Below, in pieces: positions 51,871 through 60,697 of a stretch of DNA of 64,000 nucleotides. The DNA lies in contig NZ_CP099760.1 in NCBI RefSeq assembly GCF_040760005.1, positions 1,173,501-1,237,500 of the forward strand. Reading direction: 5' to 3'. The position numbers and the translations under genes were made by a program. Under the pieces are notes generated by a model, which saw only the letters and a list, made by a program, of their open reading frames with translations, had not been told where the DNA came from and made no database searches. Positions within the stretch are counted from its first letter, which is position 1. Each line of letters opens with the position of its first letter. This DNA is from Pseudomonas sp. stari2. GTDB taxonomy: Bacteria > Pseudomonadota > Gammaproteobacteria > Pseudomonadales > Pseudomonadaceae.

Positions 51871-52629
51871 ATGGCCGTTGCCCTCAGTACCCTGGTCGAA
51901 GAAGCCGACCGTTATCTCGGCAGTGCGAAAATTGCCGATTATTGCCCCAACGGCCTGCAGGTCGAGGGCCGTCCGCAGGTGATGCGCATCGTCAGCGGCG
52001 TCACCGCCAGTCAGGCGCTGCTCGATGCTGCCGTCGAGGCCGAAGCCGATCTGGTGCTGGTGCATCACGGTTATTTCTGGAAGGGCGAGAACCCGTGCAT
52101 CACCGGCATGAAGCAGCGTCGTTTGAAGACCCTGCTCAAACACGACATCAGTCTGCTGGCCTATCACCTGCCGCTGGATCTGCACCTGGACGTCGGCAAC
52201 AACGTGCAATTGGCCCGGCAGCTCGACATTACTGTTGAAGGGCCGCTGGATCCTGACAACCTGAAGATCGTTGGCCTGGTCGGTTCGCTGGACGAGCCGG
52301 TGACCGCACGCGATTTCGCCCGTCGTGTGCAGGAACGCATGGGCCGCGAGCCGCTGCTGATCGAAGGCAGCGCAATGATTCGTCGCGTCGGCTGGTGCAC
52401 CGGCGGTGGTCAGGGCTACATCGACAATGCCATCGCTGCCGGCGTCGATCTGTTCCTCAGCGGTGAAGCCTCCGAGCAGACGTTCCACAGCGCCCGGGAA
52501 AACGACATCAGCTTTATTGCTGCCGGCCACCACGCCACCGAACGCTACGGCGTGCAGGCGCTGGGCGACTATCTGGCGAAGCGGTTTGCCCTTGAGCACA
52601 TCTTCATCGACTGCCCGAATCCGATCTGA
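51871..52629 (+). CDS. Nif3-like dinuclear metal center protein
   Basis: 252 residues of the NIF3/YbgI family: VHHGYFWKGENPCITGMKQ, AYHLPLDLHLDVGNN and the C-terminal FIAAGHHATERYGVQALG. The conserved histidines form a dinuclear metal site on the inside of a hexameric ring. The molecular role is unresolved; a GTP cyclohydrolase-like activity has been proposed for relatives. ATG 51871 has AGGAG upstream. It stands between divergent algW and cysD. Confidence 0.93.
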   Translation: MAVALSTLVEEADRYLGSAKIADYCPNGLQVEGRPQVMRIVSGVTASQALLDAAVEAEADLVLVHHGYFWKGENPCITGMKQRRLKTLLKHDISLLAYHLPLDLHLDVGNNVQLARQLDITVEGPLDPDNLKIVGLVGSLDEPVTARDFARRVQERMGREPLLIEGSAMIRRVGWCTGGGQGYIDNAIAAGVDLFLSGEASEQTFHSARENDISFIAAGHHATERYGVQALGDYLAKRFALEHIFIDCPNPI

Positions 52630-52778
52630 CTTTCCCCTGAAAAACACCCGAACGAGCGGGCATATTCATATGCCCTTTCGATCTAGTTGGCGTCCTGATT
52701 AGAAGGGGGCGCTGTGCTAGGATTCCCCGCTCGAACACGGCCCGCTGGCCGTTCATAAGAAAGCTTTCGTGAGTAGCC

Positions 52779-53696
52779 ATGGTCGACAAACTGACGCATC
52801 TGAAACAGCTGGAGGCGGAAAGCATCCACATCATCCGCGAGGTGGCCGCCGAGTTCGACAACCCGGTGATGCTGTACTCCATCGGTAAAGACTCCGCCGT
52901 GATGCTGCATCTGGCACGCAAGGCGTTCTTCCCGGGCAAACTGCCGTTTCCGGTGATGCACGTCGACACCCGCTGGAAATTCCAGGAGATGTACAAGTTC
53001 CGCGACAAGATGGTCGAAGAACTTGGTCTGGACCTGATCACCCACGTCAACCCGGATGGCGTTGCGCAGGGCATCAACCCGTTCACCCACGGCAGCGCCA
53101 AACACACCGACATCATGAAGACCGAGGGCCTGAAGCAGGCACTCGACAAGCATGGTTTCGACGCCGCGTTCGGCGGTGCCCGTCGCGATGAAGAGAAGTC
53201 CCGTGCCAAGGAGCGCGTCTACTCGTTCCGTGACAGCAAGCACCGCTGGGACCCGAAGAACCAGCGCCCGGAGCTGTGGAACGTCTACAACGGCAAGGTC
53301 AACAAGGGCGAATCCATCCGCGTATTCCCTTTGTCGAACTGGACCGAGCTGGATATCTGGCAGTACATCTACCTCGAAGGTATCCCGATCGTGCCGCTGT
53401 ACTTCGCCGCCGAACGCGAAGTGATCGAGAAGAACGGCACGCTGATCATGATCGACGACGAGCGCATCCTCGAGCACCTGTCCGACGAGGACAAAGCGCG
53501 CATCGTCAAAAAGAAAGTGCGTTTCCGTACCCTTGGCTGCTACCCGTTGACGGGCGCGGTGGAGTCCGAGGCCGAAAGCCTGACGGACATCATTCAGGAA
53601 ATGCTCCTGACGCGAACTTCCGAGCGCCAGGGCCGGGTCATCGACCACGATGGCGCAGGCTCGATGGAAGACAAGAAACGTCAGGGTTATTTCTAA
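52779..53696 (+). CDS. cysD: Sulfate adenylyltransferase subunit 2
   Basis: 305 residues of the PAPS reductase-like ATP pyrophosphatase family: the PP-loop [19 protein letters not shown] is at residues 32-50, with [15 protein letters not shown] downstream. It forms APS from ATP and sulfate with CysN as the GTPase. It starts at ATG 52779 and cysNC follows after 9 bp. Control by CysB is expected for this regulon; I could not pin down a CysB site in the 149-bp leader. Confidence 0.97.
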   Translation: MVDKLTHLKQLEAESIHIIREVAAEFDNPVMLYSIGKDSAVMLHLARKAFFPGKLPFPVMHVDTRWKFQEMYKFRDKMVEELGLDLITHVNPDGVAQGINPFTHGSAKHTDIMKTEGLKQALDKHGFDAAFGGARRDEEKSRAKERVYSFRDSKHRWDPKNQRPELWNVYNGKVNKGESIRVFPLSNWTELDIWQYIYLEGIPIVPLYFAAEREVIEKNGTLIMIDDERILEHLSDEDKARIVKKKVRFRTLGCYPLTGAVESEAESLTDIIQEMLLTRTSERQGRVIDHDGAGSMEDKKRQGYF

Positions 53697-53705
53697 GGGG
53701 TTGTC

Positions 53706-55604
53706 ATGTCGCACGCATCTGATTTGATCAGCGAGGACATCCTCGCCTACCTGGGCCAGCACGAACGTAAAGAGCTGCTGCGCTTTTTGACCTGCGGTAA
53801 CGTCGATGACGGCAAGAGCACCTTGATCGGGCGCCTGCTGCACGACTCGAAGATGATCTACGAAGATCACCTCGAAGCCATCACCCGCGATTCGAAGAAA
53901 GTCGGCACCACCGGTGACGACATCGACCTGGCGTTGCTGGTCGACGGCCTGCAGGCCGAGCGCGAGCAGGGCATCACCATCGATGTCGCGTACCGCTATT
54001 TCTCCACCGCCAAACGCAAATTCATCATTGCCGACACCCCTGGCCATGAGCAGTACACCCGCAACATGGCCACCGGTGCATCCACTTGTGACCTGGCGAT
54101 TATCCTGGTCGACGCCCGTTACGGCGTGCAGACCCAGACCCGTCGCCACAGCTTTATCGCCTCGTTGCTGGGCATCAAGCACATCGTTGTCGCCATCAAC
54201 AAGATGGACCTCAAGGGCTTCGATCAGGGCGTGTTCGAGTCGATCAAGGCCGACTACCTGAAGTTTGCCGAAGGCTTGAAGATGAAGCCGACGAGCATGC
54301 ACTTCGTGCCGATGTCCGCTCTGAAGGGCGACAACGTGGTGAACAAGTCCGAGCGCTCGCCGTGGTACACCGGCCAGTCGCTGATGGAAATCCTCGAGAC
54401 CGTGGAAGTGGCGGGCGACCGCAACTTCACCGATCTGCGTTTCCCGGTGCAGTACGTCAACCGGCCGAACCTGAACTTCCGCGGTTTCGCCGGCACCCTG
54501 GCCAGCGGCATCGTCAAGAAGGGCGACGAAGTCGTGGTCCTGCCGTCGGGCAAGAGCAGCCGCGTGAAATCCATCGTCACCTTCGAAGGTGAGCTGGAGC
54601 ATGCAGGCCCGGGTCAGGCCGTGACTCTGACCATGGAAGACGAGATCGACATCTCCCGTGGCGACCTGCTGGTACACGCCGACAACGTACCGCCGGTGAC
54701 CGACAGCTTCGAAGCGATGCTGGTATGGATGGCTGAAGAGCCGATGCTGCCGGGCAAGAAATACGACATCAAACGCGCCACCAGTTACGTGCCGGGGTCT
54801 ATCGCCAGCATCGTCAACAAGGTCGACGTCAACACCCTCGAAGAAGGCCCGGCGAGCGCGTTGCAGCTCAACGAAATCGGCAAGGTGAAGATCGCGCTCG
54901 ACGCGCCGATCGCCCTCGACGGTTATGACAGCAACCGCACCACTGGCGCGTTCATCATCATTGACCGTTTGACCAACGGCACCGTCGGCGCCGGCATGAT
55001 CGTGGCTCAGCCAGTTTGCCATGGCACGGCCACCCACCATGGCAAACTGGCTCATGTAGCAACCGAAGAACGCGCCCAGCGTTTCGGTCAGCAACCGGCC
55101 ACCGTGCTGTTCAGCGGCCTGTCCGGTGCTGGCAAGAGCACGCTGGCGTACGCGGTCGAGCGCAAGCTGTTCGACATGGGACGTGCGGTGTTTGTACTCG
55201 ATGGCCAGAATCTGCGTCATGACCTCAACAAGGGTCTGCCGCAGGATCGTGCCGGTCGCACCGAGAACTGGCGTCGTGCTGCACACGTGGCGCGTCAGTT
55301 CAACGAAGCGGGTCTGCTGACGCTTGCTGCGTTTGTGGCGCCGAGTGCTGAAGGTCGTGAACAGGCCAAGGACCTGATCGGCAAGGAGCGTCTGCTGACG
55401 GTCTATGTCCAGGCTTCGCCGACTGTTTGCGCCGAGCGTGATCCGCAAGGGTTGTACGCGGCCGGTGGCGATAACATTCCGGGTGAGTCTTTCCCGTATG
55501 ACGTGCCGCTGGATGCTGATCTGGTGATCGATACCCAGTCGCTGTCGCTGGAAGAGGGTGTGAAGCAAGTGCTGGATCTGCTGCGCAAGCGTGGCGCGAT
55601 TTAA
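53706..55604 (+). CDS. cysNC: Bifunctional sulfate adenylyltransferase subunit 1 / adenylylsulfate kinase
   Basis: 632 residues, a fusion. The N-terminal CysN part (about 1-430) is an EF-Tu-like GTPase with G1 [11 protein letters not shown]3 DTPGHEQY and G4 INKMD. The C-terminal CysC part (about 450-632) has a P-loop [15 protein letters not shown] and the APS-binding LRHDLNKGL. It couples GTP hydrolysis to APS synthesis and then phosphorylates APS to PAPS. The fused form is common in Pseudomonas. A strong terminator follows. Confidence 0.97.
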   Translation: MSHASDLISEDILAYLGQHERKELLRFLTCGNVDDGKSTLIGRLLHDSKMIYEDHLEAITRDSKKVGTTGDDIDLALLVDGLQAEREQGITIDVAYRYFSTAKRKFIIADTPGHEQYTRNMATGASTCDLAIILVDARYGVQTQTRRHSFIASLLGIKHIVVAINKMDLKGFDQGVFESIKADYLKFAEGLKMKPTSMHFVPMSALKGDNVVNKSERSPWYTGQSLMEILETVEVAGDRNFTDLRFPVQYVNRPNLNFRGFAGTLASGIVKKGDEVVVLPSGKSSRVKSIVTFEGELEHAGPGQAVTLTMEDEIDISRGDLLVHADNVPPVTDSFEAMLVWMAEEPMLPGKKYDIKRATSYVPGSIASIVNKVDVNTLEEGPASALQLNEIGKVKIALDAPIALDGYDSNRTTGAFIIIDRLTNGTVGAGMIVAQPVCHGTATHHGKLAHVATEERAQRFGQQPATVLFSGLSGAGKSTLAYAVERKLFDMGRAVFVLDGQNLRHDLNKGLPQDRAGRTENWRRAAHVARQFNEAGLLTLAAFVAPSAEGREQAKDLIGKERLLTVYVQASPTVCAERDPQGLYAAGGDNIPGESFPYDVPLDADLVIDTQSLSLEEGVKQVLDLLRKRGAI

Positions 55605-55621
55605 GCGTTAGCTGGAAATGA

Positions 55622-55657
55622 AAAACCCGCCGATGAGTGATTATCGGCGGGTTTTTT
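55622..55657 (+). terminator. Rho-independent terminator of cysD-cysNC
   Basis: Perfect 13-bp arms AAAACCCGCCGAT (55622-55634) and ATCGGCGGGTTTT (55643-55655), then two further T's. The symmetrical A/T tracts would let it work in both directions. Confidence 0.93.
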
Positions 55658-55679
55658 ATTGGGTTGGTTGGGGTGAATA

Positions 55680-56030
55680 TCCGTTTCTTCGGGTGTTGCG
55701 GCTGGCGGTTTCGCCCTTACGGCGAGTCACTTTTGACAAACGCCCGGAATGCCGGCCCAGCCAAAAGTAACCAAAAAGTCTTGCCCCAACGTTCGGCGCC
55801 TCGCTGTGGCTCGGCGTTCCTTCGCTCCGGGATTCATCCGGGGGCATCGCCTCCGGTTTGCTTCGCTGCACCTCCTCTCGATGCGTTTGGCTTCGCCAAA
55901 CGGCGCTGCGCGCCCACCCCCGGATAAATCCCTCCACTCAGCCTTCCGATGGGGCCGGCACGTCAAAAGCGGTACTTGAGCTAACGCTCATCGTGTTGAG
56001 TGGTGGGAAGCGAGAAGCGAACTGCTTTTC
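55680..56030. repeat. Dispersed non-coding intergenic repeat of the P. fluorescens group
   Basis: No gene fits this 350-bp stretch between cysNC and the acyltransferase gene. It begins around GTTTCGCCCTTACGGCGAG, continues with the TCACTTTTGACAAACGC and GCCAAAAGTAACCAAAAAG segments, and contains a stable hairpin CGTTTGG-CTTCG-CCAAACG (55884-55902). I recall these segments as a multi-copy intergenic element of fluorescent pseudomonads that is often mis-annotated as small proteins; copy number in this genome was not tested. Several open frames cross it in both strands but none has a ribosome binding site or family features. Confidence 0.65.
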
Positions 56031-56066
56031 TGTGGGAGCCGGCCTGACGGCCGGCCAGTTTCTGTC
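56031..56066. repeat. REP-like TGTGGGAGCCGGCC palindrome
   Basis: TGTGGGAGCC followed by arms GCCGGCC (56038-56044) and GGCCGGC (56049-56055) with a TGAC loop. It shares the TGTGGGAGC core with 253 and 11688. It abuts the dispersed repeat on one side and the 3' end of the acyltransferase gene on the other. Confidence 0.75.
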
Positions 56067-56083
56067 GGGGCTATCTCAAGGGA

Positions 56084-56989
56084 TCAGCGTTGGTTCGGAT
56101 ATTCGCGATGCATCTGCTCCAGCAACGCATCCTTGTCCTGCCACAGCTGGTTGATCCAGCTCTGGAATTGCAGGCGGTATTCGCCGTCCTGGTCGTAGTT
56201 CTTGCCGATGAACTGCGGCGGGATTTTCAGTTCTTCAAAATGCACCACCACGTCCCGTACGTTACCGCACAGCAGATCCCAGAAGCCTGGACGCCCGCCC
56301 GGGTAGTGGATGGTCACGTTGACAATCGATTCCAGCTGTTCGCCCATTGCATCCAGCACGAAGGCAATGCCGCCGGCCTTGGGTTTGAGCAGGTATTTGA
56401 ACGGTGATTGCTGCTGCGCGTGTTTGCCTTCGGTGAAGCGTGTGCCTTCGACAAAGTTGAAGATGCCTACCGGGTTGTTGCGGAATTTCGCGCAGGTCTT
56501 GCGGGTGGTTTCCAGGTCTTTGCCTTTCTTTTCCGGGTGCTTCTCCAGATAAGCTTTCGAGTAGCGCTTCATGAACGGAAAGCCCAGCGTCCACCACGCC
56601 AGACCGATGATCGGCACCCAGATCAGTTCCTGTTTGAGGAAGAATTTTAGCGGCTGAATTTTCCGGTTCAGCACGTATTGCAGCACCAGAATGTCGACCC
56701 AGCTCTGGTGGTTGCTGGTGATCAGGTACGAGTGTTGATAGTCCAGGCCTTGCATGCCGCTGAGGTGCCAGCGGGTGCGGCGGACCAGGTTCATCCAGCC
56801 TTTGTTGTTGCTGATCCAGGCTTCGTGGGTGTGGCTCATCAGCCAGCGCGAGGCACGGCGTGCGAGGTCGAACGGCAGCACTTTGATCAGGGCCACGAGA
56901 AACAGGAACGAGCACAGCAGAATCGTGTTCAGCGCCAACAGCAGCGCGGCGATCACGCCGCGCAAGGGGGCAGGGAGAAAGGCCAGCAT
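56084..56989 (-). CDS. PlsC-type acyltransferase (YihG-like)
   Basis: 301 residues with an N-terminal membrane helix (about 12-38), the acyltransferase HX4D motif NHQSWVDI (H94, D99) and the glycerolipid-binding FVEGTRFT. The architecture fits the YihG/acyltransferase branch, which acylates lysophosphatidic acid with particular fatty acids, and not the essential short PlsC; branch is an inference. It lies 4 bp downstream of pta on the same strand. Confidence 0.9.
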   Translation of the reverse strand: MLAFLPAPLRGVIAALLLALNTILLCSFLFLVALIKVLPFDLARRASRWLMSHTHEAWISNNKGWMNLVRRTRWHLSGMQGLDYQHSYLITSNHQSWVDILVLQYVLNRKIQPLKFFLKQELIWVPIIGLAWWTLGFPFMKRYSKAYLEKHPEKKGKDLETTRKTCAKFRNNPVGIFNFVEGTRFTEGKHAQQQSPFKYLLKPKAGGIAFVLDAMGEQLESIVNVTIHYPGGRPGFWDLLCGNVRDVVVHFEELKIPPQFIGKNYDQDGEYRLQFQSWINQLWQDKDALLEQMHREYPNQR

Positions 56990-56993
56990 TGAG

Positions 56994-59093
56994 TCAGATA
57001 TCCAAAGGTCGGTTGGCAGCCTGAATCGCAGTCAGGGCAATGGTGTAGACGATGTCGTCGACCTGCGCGCCGCGCGGCAGGTCGTTCACCGGTTTGCGCA
57101 GGCCTTGCAGCATCGGGCCGAGGCTGACGCAATCGGCGCTGCGCTGCACGGCTTTGTGGGTGGTGTTGCCGGTGTTCAGATCGGGGAATACGAACACCGT
57201 GGCGCGACCGGCCACCTGGCTGTTCGGCGCCAGTTGCCGGGCCACGGTTTCGTTCGCAGCAGCGTCGTACTGCAACGGCCCGTCGATCAGCAGCGAGTGC
57301 TGTTGTTCGTGGGCGAGCTGGGTGGCTTCGCGGACTTTCTCGACTTCTTCGCCGGTGGCCGATTCGCCGCTGGAGTAGCTGATCATCGCCACGCGCGGGG
57401 TGATGCCGAACGCGGCGGCCGAGTCGGCGCTTTGCAGGGCGATCTCGGCCAGTTCACTGGCGCTCGGATGCGGGTTCATCACGCAGTCGCCGTAGACCAG
57501 CACTTCTTCGGGGAACAGCATGAAGAACACCGACGACACCAGCGTGCAGCCCGGCGCCGTCTTGATCAGTTGCAAGGCCGGGCGGATGGTGTTGGCGGTG
57601 GTGTTGATGATGCCGGAAACCAGTCCGTCGACTTCATCCAGCGCCAGCATCATGGTGCCGATCACCACGGTGTCTTCCAGTTGCTGCTCGGCCATCGGCG
57701 CGTTGAGGCTTTTGCTCTTGCGCAGGGCGACCATCGGTTCGACGTAGCGCTCGCGGATCAGGTCCGGATCGAGGATTTCCAGCCCCGGCGGCAGCACGAT
57801 GCCTTGGGCCCGGGCGACGGCTTCGACGTCTGCCGGTTTGGCCAGCAACACACAACGGGCGATCCCGCGCTCCTGACAGATCGCCGCCGCTTGCACGGTG
57901 AAAGGCTCGCTGCCTTCGGGCAGGACTATGCGTTTGTTGGCGGCCTGCGCGCGTTGAATCAATTGATAGCGGAACACCGCTGGCGACAGGCGCATTTCCC
58001 GTGGCGTGCCGCAACGTTGGTGCAGCCAGTTGGCATCCAGATGACTGGCGACGAAATCGGTGATGATCTCCGCACGCTCGCGGTCATCGACGGGGATTTC
58101 CTTGTTCAGGCCGTTGAGCAGGTTGGCGGTGTCGTAGGAGCCGGTGCTCACCGACAACACCGGCAAACCGGCCTGCAATGCGCCACGGCACAGGTCCATG
58201 ATGCGCGGATCCGGCAGGGTGTCGCTGGTCAGCAGCAAGCCGGCCAGCGGTACGCCGTTGATGGCCGCGAGGCTGACGGCGAGGATGATGTCGTCGCGGT
58301 CGCCGGGGGTCACCACCAGCACGCCGGGCTTGAGCAGATCCACGGTGTTGCGCATGGTGCGCGCGCAAATGATGGTCCTGGTCATGCGCCGGGTTTCGTA
58401 GTCGCCGGCGTTGAGCACCTGGGCGCCCATCAGGTCGGCGACGTCGCGGGTGCGCGGGGCGTTGAGTTCCGGCTGGAACGGAATGCAGCCGAGCAGACGG
58501 AAATCACCGCTGCGCAGCAACGGTGAGTGTTCTTTCAGGCGCGCGGCGAAGGCGTCCATGCTCTCGTCGGTCTTGACCTTGTTGAGGATCACGCCGAGGA
58601 CTTTCGGGTCTTTCGGCCCACCGAACAGTTGTGCCTGCAACTCGACGCGGCCGGACAGTTCGGTCAGCACTTCGTTTTCCGGCGCCGAGACCAGAATCAC
58701 CTCGGCATCCAGGCTCTTGGCCAGGTGCAGGTTGACCCGTGCGGCATAGCTGGCGCTGCGGGTCGGCACCATGCCTTCGACGACCAGCACGTCTTTGCCG
58801 ATGGCTGCCTGCTGGTAGAGCGCGATGATTTCTTCGAGCAGCTCGTCGAGCTGACCGTCGCCGAGCATCCGCTCGACGTGAGCCAGGCCCAGTGGCTGCG
58901 GCGGCTTCAGGCCATGGGTGCGTGCCACCAATTCAGTGGAGCGCTCAGGGCCGGTGTCGCCCGGATGCGGCTGGGCAATCGGTTTGAAGAAGCCGACCTT
59001 CAGCCCGGCCCGTTCCAGCGTACGCACCAGCCCGAGGCTGATGGAGGTCAGACCCACACCAAAATCGGTGGGCGCGATAAAAAAAGTTTGCAT
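56994..59093 (-). CDS. pta: Phosphate acetyltransferase (long form)
   Basis: 699 residues: an N-terminal P-loop-like domain related to dethiobiotin synthetase (about 1-220), a DRTGG domain (about 220-330) and the catalytic PTA_PTB domain (about 375-699; VLPEGSEPFTVQAAAIC, MISYSSGESATG). It interconverts acetyl-CoA and acetyl phosphate. ATG 59093 gives the usual MQTFFIAPTDFGVG start. No acetate kinase gene adjoins it: the downstream gene is the acyltransferase and the upstream one encodes DUF3565. Confidence 0.97.
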   Translation of the reverse strand: MQTFFIAPTDFGVGLTSISLGLVRTLERAGLKVGFFKPIAQPHPGDTGPERSTELVARTHGLKPPQPLGLAHVERMLGDGQLDELLEEIIALYQQAAIGKDVLVVEGMVPTRSASYAARVNLHLAKSLDAEVILVSAPENEVLTELSGRVELQAQLFGGPKDPKVLGVILNKVKTDESMDAFAARLKEHSPLLRSGDFRLLGCIPFQPELNAPRTRDVADLMGAQVLNAGDYETRRMTRTIICARTMRNTVDLLKPGVLVVTPGDRDDIILAVSLAAINGVPLAGLLLTSDTLPDPRIMDLCRGALQAGLPVLSVSTGSYDTANLLNGLNKEIPVDDRERAEIITDFVASHLDANWLHQRCGTPREMRLSPAVFRYQLIQRAQAANKRIVLPEGSEPFTVQAAAICQERGIARCVLLAKPADVEAVARAQGIVLPPGLEILDPDLIRERYVEPMVALRKSKSLNAPMAEQQLEDTVVIGTMMLALDEVDGLVSGIINTTANTIRPALQLIKTAPGCTLVSSVFFMLFPEEVLVYGDCVMNPHPSASELAEIALQSADSAAAFGITPRVAMISYSSGESATGEEVEKVREATQLAHEQQHSLLIDGPLQYDAAANETVARQLAPNSQVAGRATVFVFPDLNTGNTTHKAVQRSADCVSLGPMLQGLRKPVNDLPRGAQVDDIVYTIALTAIQAANRPLDI

Positions 59094-59154
59094 GCGGATT
59101 CTCTAAGGGTGCATGGCAAGGGCGTTGGCCTATGGCTGGCCTTCCACCGATTTT

Positions 59155-59451
59155 TCAGGCGTCAAGGTTAGCGCTAACCGAGCCTTGTGCGCACCAACCG
59201 CAAGCAAAGGGTTGGCCTATTTTTTCAATACGTTGCGTTGCGTCCAGCACCCATGCCCGTGACTGCCACGGCGGCTGGTGACGCAGGTGCTGGGTGTGGC
59301 CGCAGGAAAGTTCGACCACCCAGTGACCGTCCTCGTCCTGATGGAAGCCTGTGATCGTCGAATCCCGTTTGTCAGGGTTGTGTTCGCTTTCGAGCGATTG
59401 CTTCGCTAAACTTGGCCTTTCTATATTCTTATGCAAAAGGTCTCGCCCCAT
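59155..59451 (-). CDS. DUF3565 domain protein
   Basis: About 98 residues. The C-terminal half carries the DUF3565 features: ITGFHQDEDGHWVVELSCGH, then QHLRHQPPWQSRAWV and a CGWC motif (FACGWCAQG) with the earlier CGH suggesting a metal or redox site. The start is uncertain: the only ATG giving a full domain is at 59451, whose CAT overlaps the ATG of slyD on the opposite strand, and I see no GTG or TTG further in. Function is unknown. It is divergent from slyD and lies 61 bp upstream of pta on the same strand. Confidence 0.75.
   Translation of the reverse strand: MGRDLLHKNIERPSLAKQSLESEHNPDKRDSTITGFHQDEDGHWVVELSCGHTQHLRHQPPWQSRAWVLDATQRIEKIGQPFACGWCAQGSVSANLDA
59398..59427 (+). promoter_or_regulatory. 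Predicted sigma-70 promoter of slyD
   Basis: TTGCTT (59398-59403) and TATATT (59422-59427) with an 18-bp spacer, 22 bp before the slyD ATG. The elements lie inside the coding sequence proposed for the N-terminus of the DUF3565 protein. Confidence 0.6.
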
Positions 59452-59935
59452 GCTGATCGCCGCCAATAAGGCTGTCTCCATCGACTATACCCTGACCAAC
59501 GACGCTGGTGAGGTCATCGACAGCTCCGCCGGCGGCGCTCCGCTGGTTTACCTGCATGGCGCAGGCAACATCATCCCGGGCCTGGAAAAAGCCCTGGAAG
59601 GCAAAGAAGTCGGCAACGAGCTGGAAGTTTCCGTTGAGCCGGAAGATGCCTATGGCGAGTACTCGGCCGAACTGGTCAGCACCCTGAGCCGCAGCATGTT
59701 CGAAGGCGTCGACGAGCTGGAAGTCGGCATGCAGTTTCACGCTTCGGCGCCGGACGGCCAGATGCAGATCGTCACCATTCGTGACCTGGACGGCGACGAC
59801 GTCACCGTCGACGGCAACCATCCGCTGGCCGGTCAGCGCCTGAACTTCAAAGTGAAGGTCGTTGCCATCCGTGACGCCAGCCAGGAAGAAGTCGCTCATG
59901 GTCACGTCCATGGCGAAGGTGGCCATCACCACTGA
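59450..59935 (+). CDS. slyD: FKBP-type peptidyl-prolyl isomerase SlyD
   Basis: 161 residues: an FKBP domain interrupted by the insert-in-flap chaperone domain (about 70-125), with VSIDYTLTNDAGEVIDSS and GNIIPGLEKALEGKEVG. The tail HGHVHGEGGHHH is a nickel-binding histidine cluster, shorter than that of E. coli SlyD. It acts as a folding helper and metallochaperone. ATG 59450 is chosen by homology; the frame is open upstream. A terminator follows. Confidence 0.96.
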   Translation: MLIAANKAVSIDYTLTNDAGEVIDSSAGGAPLVYLHGAGNIIPGLEKALEGKEVGNELEVSVEPEDAYGEYSAELVSTLSRSMFEGVDELEVGMQFHASAPDGQMQIVTIRDLDGDDVTVDGNHPLAGQRLNFKVKVVAIRDASQEEVAHGHVHGEGGHHH

Positions 59936-59964
59936 TTTTCTGCGCTAAGCTCAGAGAACTGGAG

Positions 59965-59986
59965 AGGCGCCCGAGGGCGCCTTTTT
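59965..59986 (+). terminator. Rho-independent terminator of slyD
   Basis: Arms AGGCGCC (59965-59971) and GGCGCCT (59976-59982) around a 4-nt loop, followed by T's to 59986. It separates slyD from the glutathione peroxidase gene. Confidence 0.88.
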
Positions 59987-60057
59987 AGTCCGCGGCTGTC
60001 CTTGGTGGCCTCGCCAAGTGGCTGTTTCGAGTAGAACACGGGAATCTGGAGTTCGTC

Positions 60058-60540
60058 ATGAGTGCTTTTCACGACCTTAAGTTGACAGCCCTGGATGGTC
60101 AGGAGCTACCGCTGGCACCCTTCAAGGGCCAAGTCGTGCTGGTGGTCAACGTCGCCTCCAAATGCGGCTTGACTCCACAGTACGCGGCGCTGGAAAACCT
60201 CTATCAGCAATACAAGGGCAAAGGCTTCAGCGTGCTGGGCCTGCCGTGCAACCAGTTTGCCGGCCAGGAACCGGGCAGCGAGCAGGAGATTCAGGAATTC
60301 TGCAGCCTCAACTATGGCGTGAGTTTTCCGTTGTCGAAGAAGCTCGAAGTCAACGGCCACGATCGCCATCAGCTCTACCGTCTGCTGGCGGGCGAGGGCG
60401 CCGAATTTCCCGGCGATATCACCTGGAATTTCGAGAAATTCCTGCTCGGCAAGGACGGTCGCGTTCTGGCGCGTTTCTCGCCGCGCACGGCGCCGGATGA
60501 TCCTGCGGTGATTACGGCGATTGAAAGAGCCCTGAGCTGA
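60058..60540 (+). CDS. Glutathione peroxidase family thiol peroxidase
   Basis: 160 residues of the Gpx fold with cysteine in place of selenocysteine: C36 in NVASKCGLTPQY, Q66 in CNQFAGQEPG and W in ITWNFEKFL. A second cysteine C82 in EFCSLNYGV matches the resolving cysteine of thioredoxin-dependent Gpx-like peroxidases, so the electron donor may be thioredoxin and not glutathione. It reduces hydrogen peroxide and organic hydroperoxides. ATG 60058 gives the normal length. slyD and this gene are neighbours in P. aeruginosa too. Confidence 0.95.
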   Translation: MSAFHDLKLTALDGQELPLAPFKGQVVLVVNVASKCGLTPQYAALENLYQQYKGKGFSVLGLPCNQFAGQEPGSEQEIQEFCSLNYGVSFPLSKKLEVNGHDRHQLYRLLAGEGAEFPGDITWNFEKFLLGKDGRVLARFSPRTAPDDPAVITAIERALS

Positions 60541-60546
60541 AACGCG

Positions 60547-60578
60547 AAAATCGCAGCCATCGAGCTGCGATTTTTTTT
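60547..60578 (+). terminator. Rho-independent terminator of the peroxidase gene
   Basis: Arms AAAATCGCAGC (60547-60557) and GCTGCGATTTT (60564-60574) with loop CATCGA, followed by further T's (eight in all). Confidence 0.93.
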
Positions 60579-60697
60579 GCCTGCCTTTTGACCCTTAATC
60601 ATTCAGATCAATAGTGCTATGAGACTGTTGGTACTCCGCATATTATCGCCGTCATATGAATTCAATGCCCGCCGATTAATTTTTCGTGGAGCCTCCC

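Noticed and set aside
52683..55568. 961-codon open frame antisense to cysD and cysNC
   Set aside because: High-GC third-position bias leaves long antisense frames open; the plus strand encodes clear CysD and CysNC, and the antisense product has no recognisable domain or ribosome binding site.
55637..56154. Several small ORFs in the repeat region
   Set aside because: They lie in a repetitive non-coding element, lack ribosome binding sites and exist on both strands at once.
56754..58526. 590-codon plus-strand frame across the acyltransferase gene and pta
   Set aside because: It overlaps two well-supported minus-strand enzymes and its translation is low-complexity His/Arg/Gln-rich.
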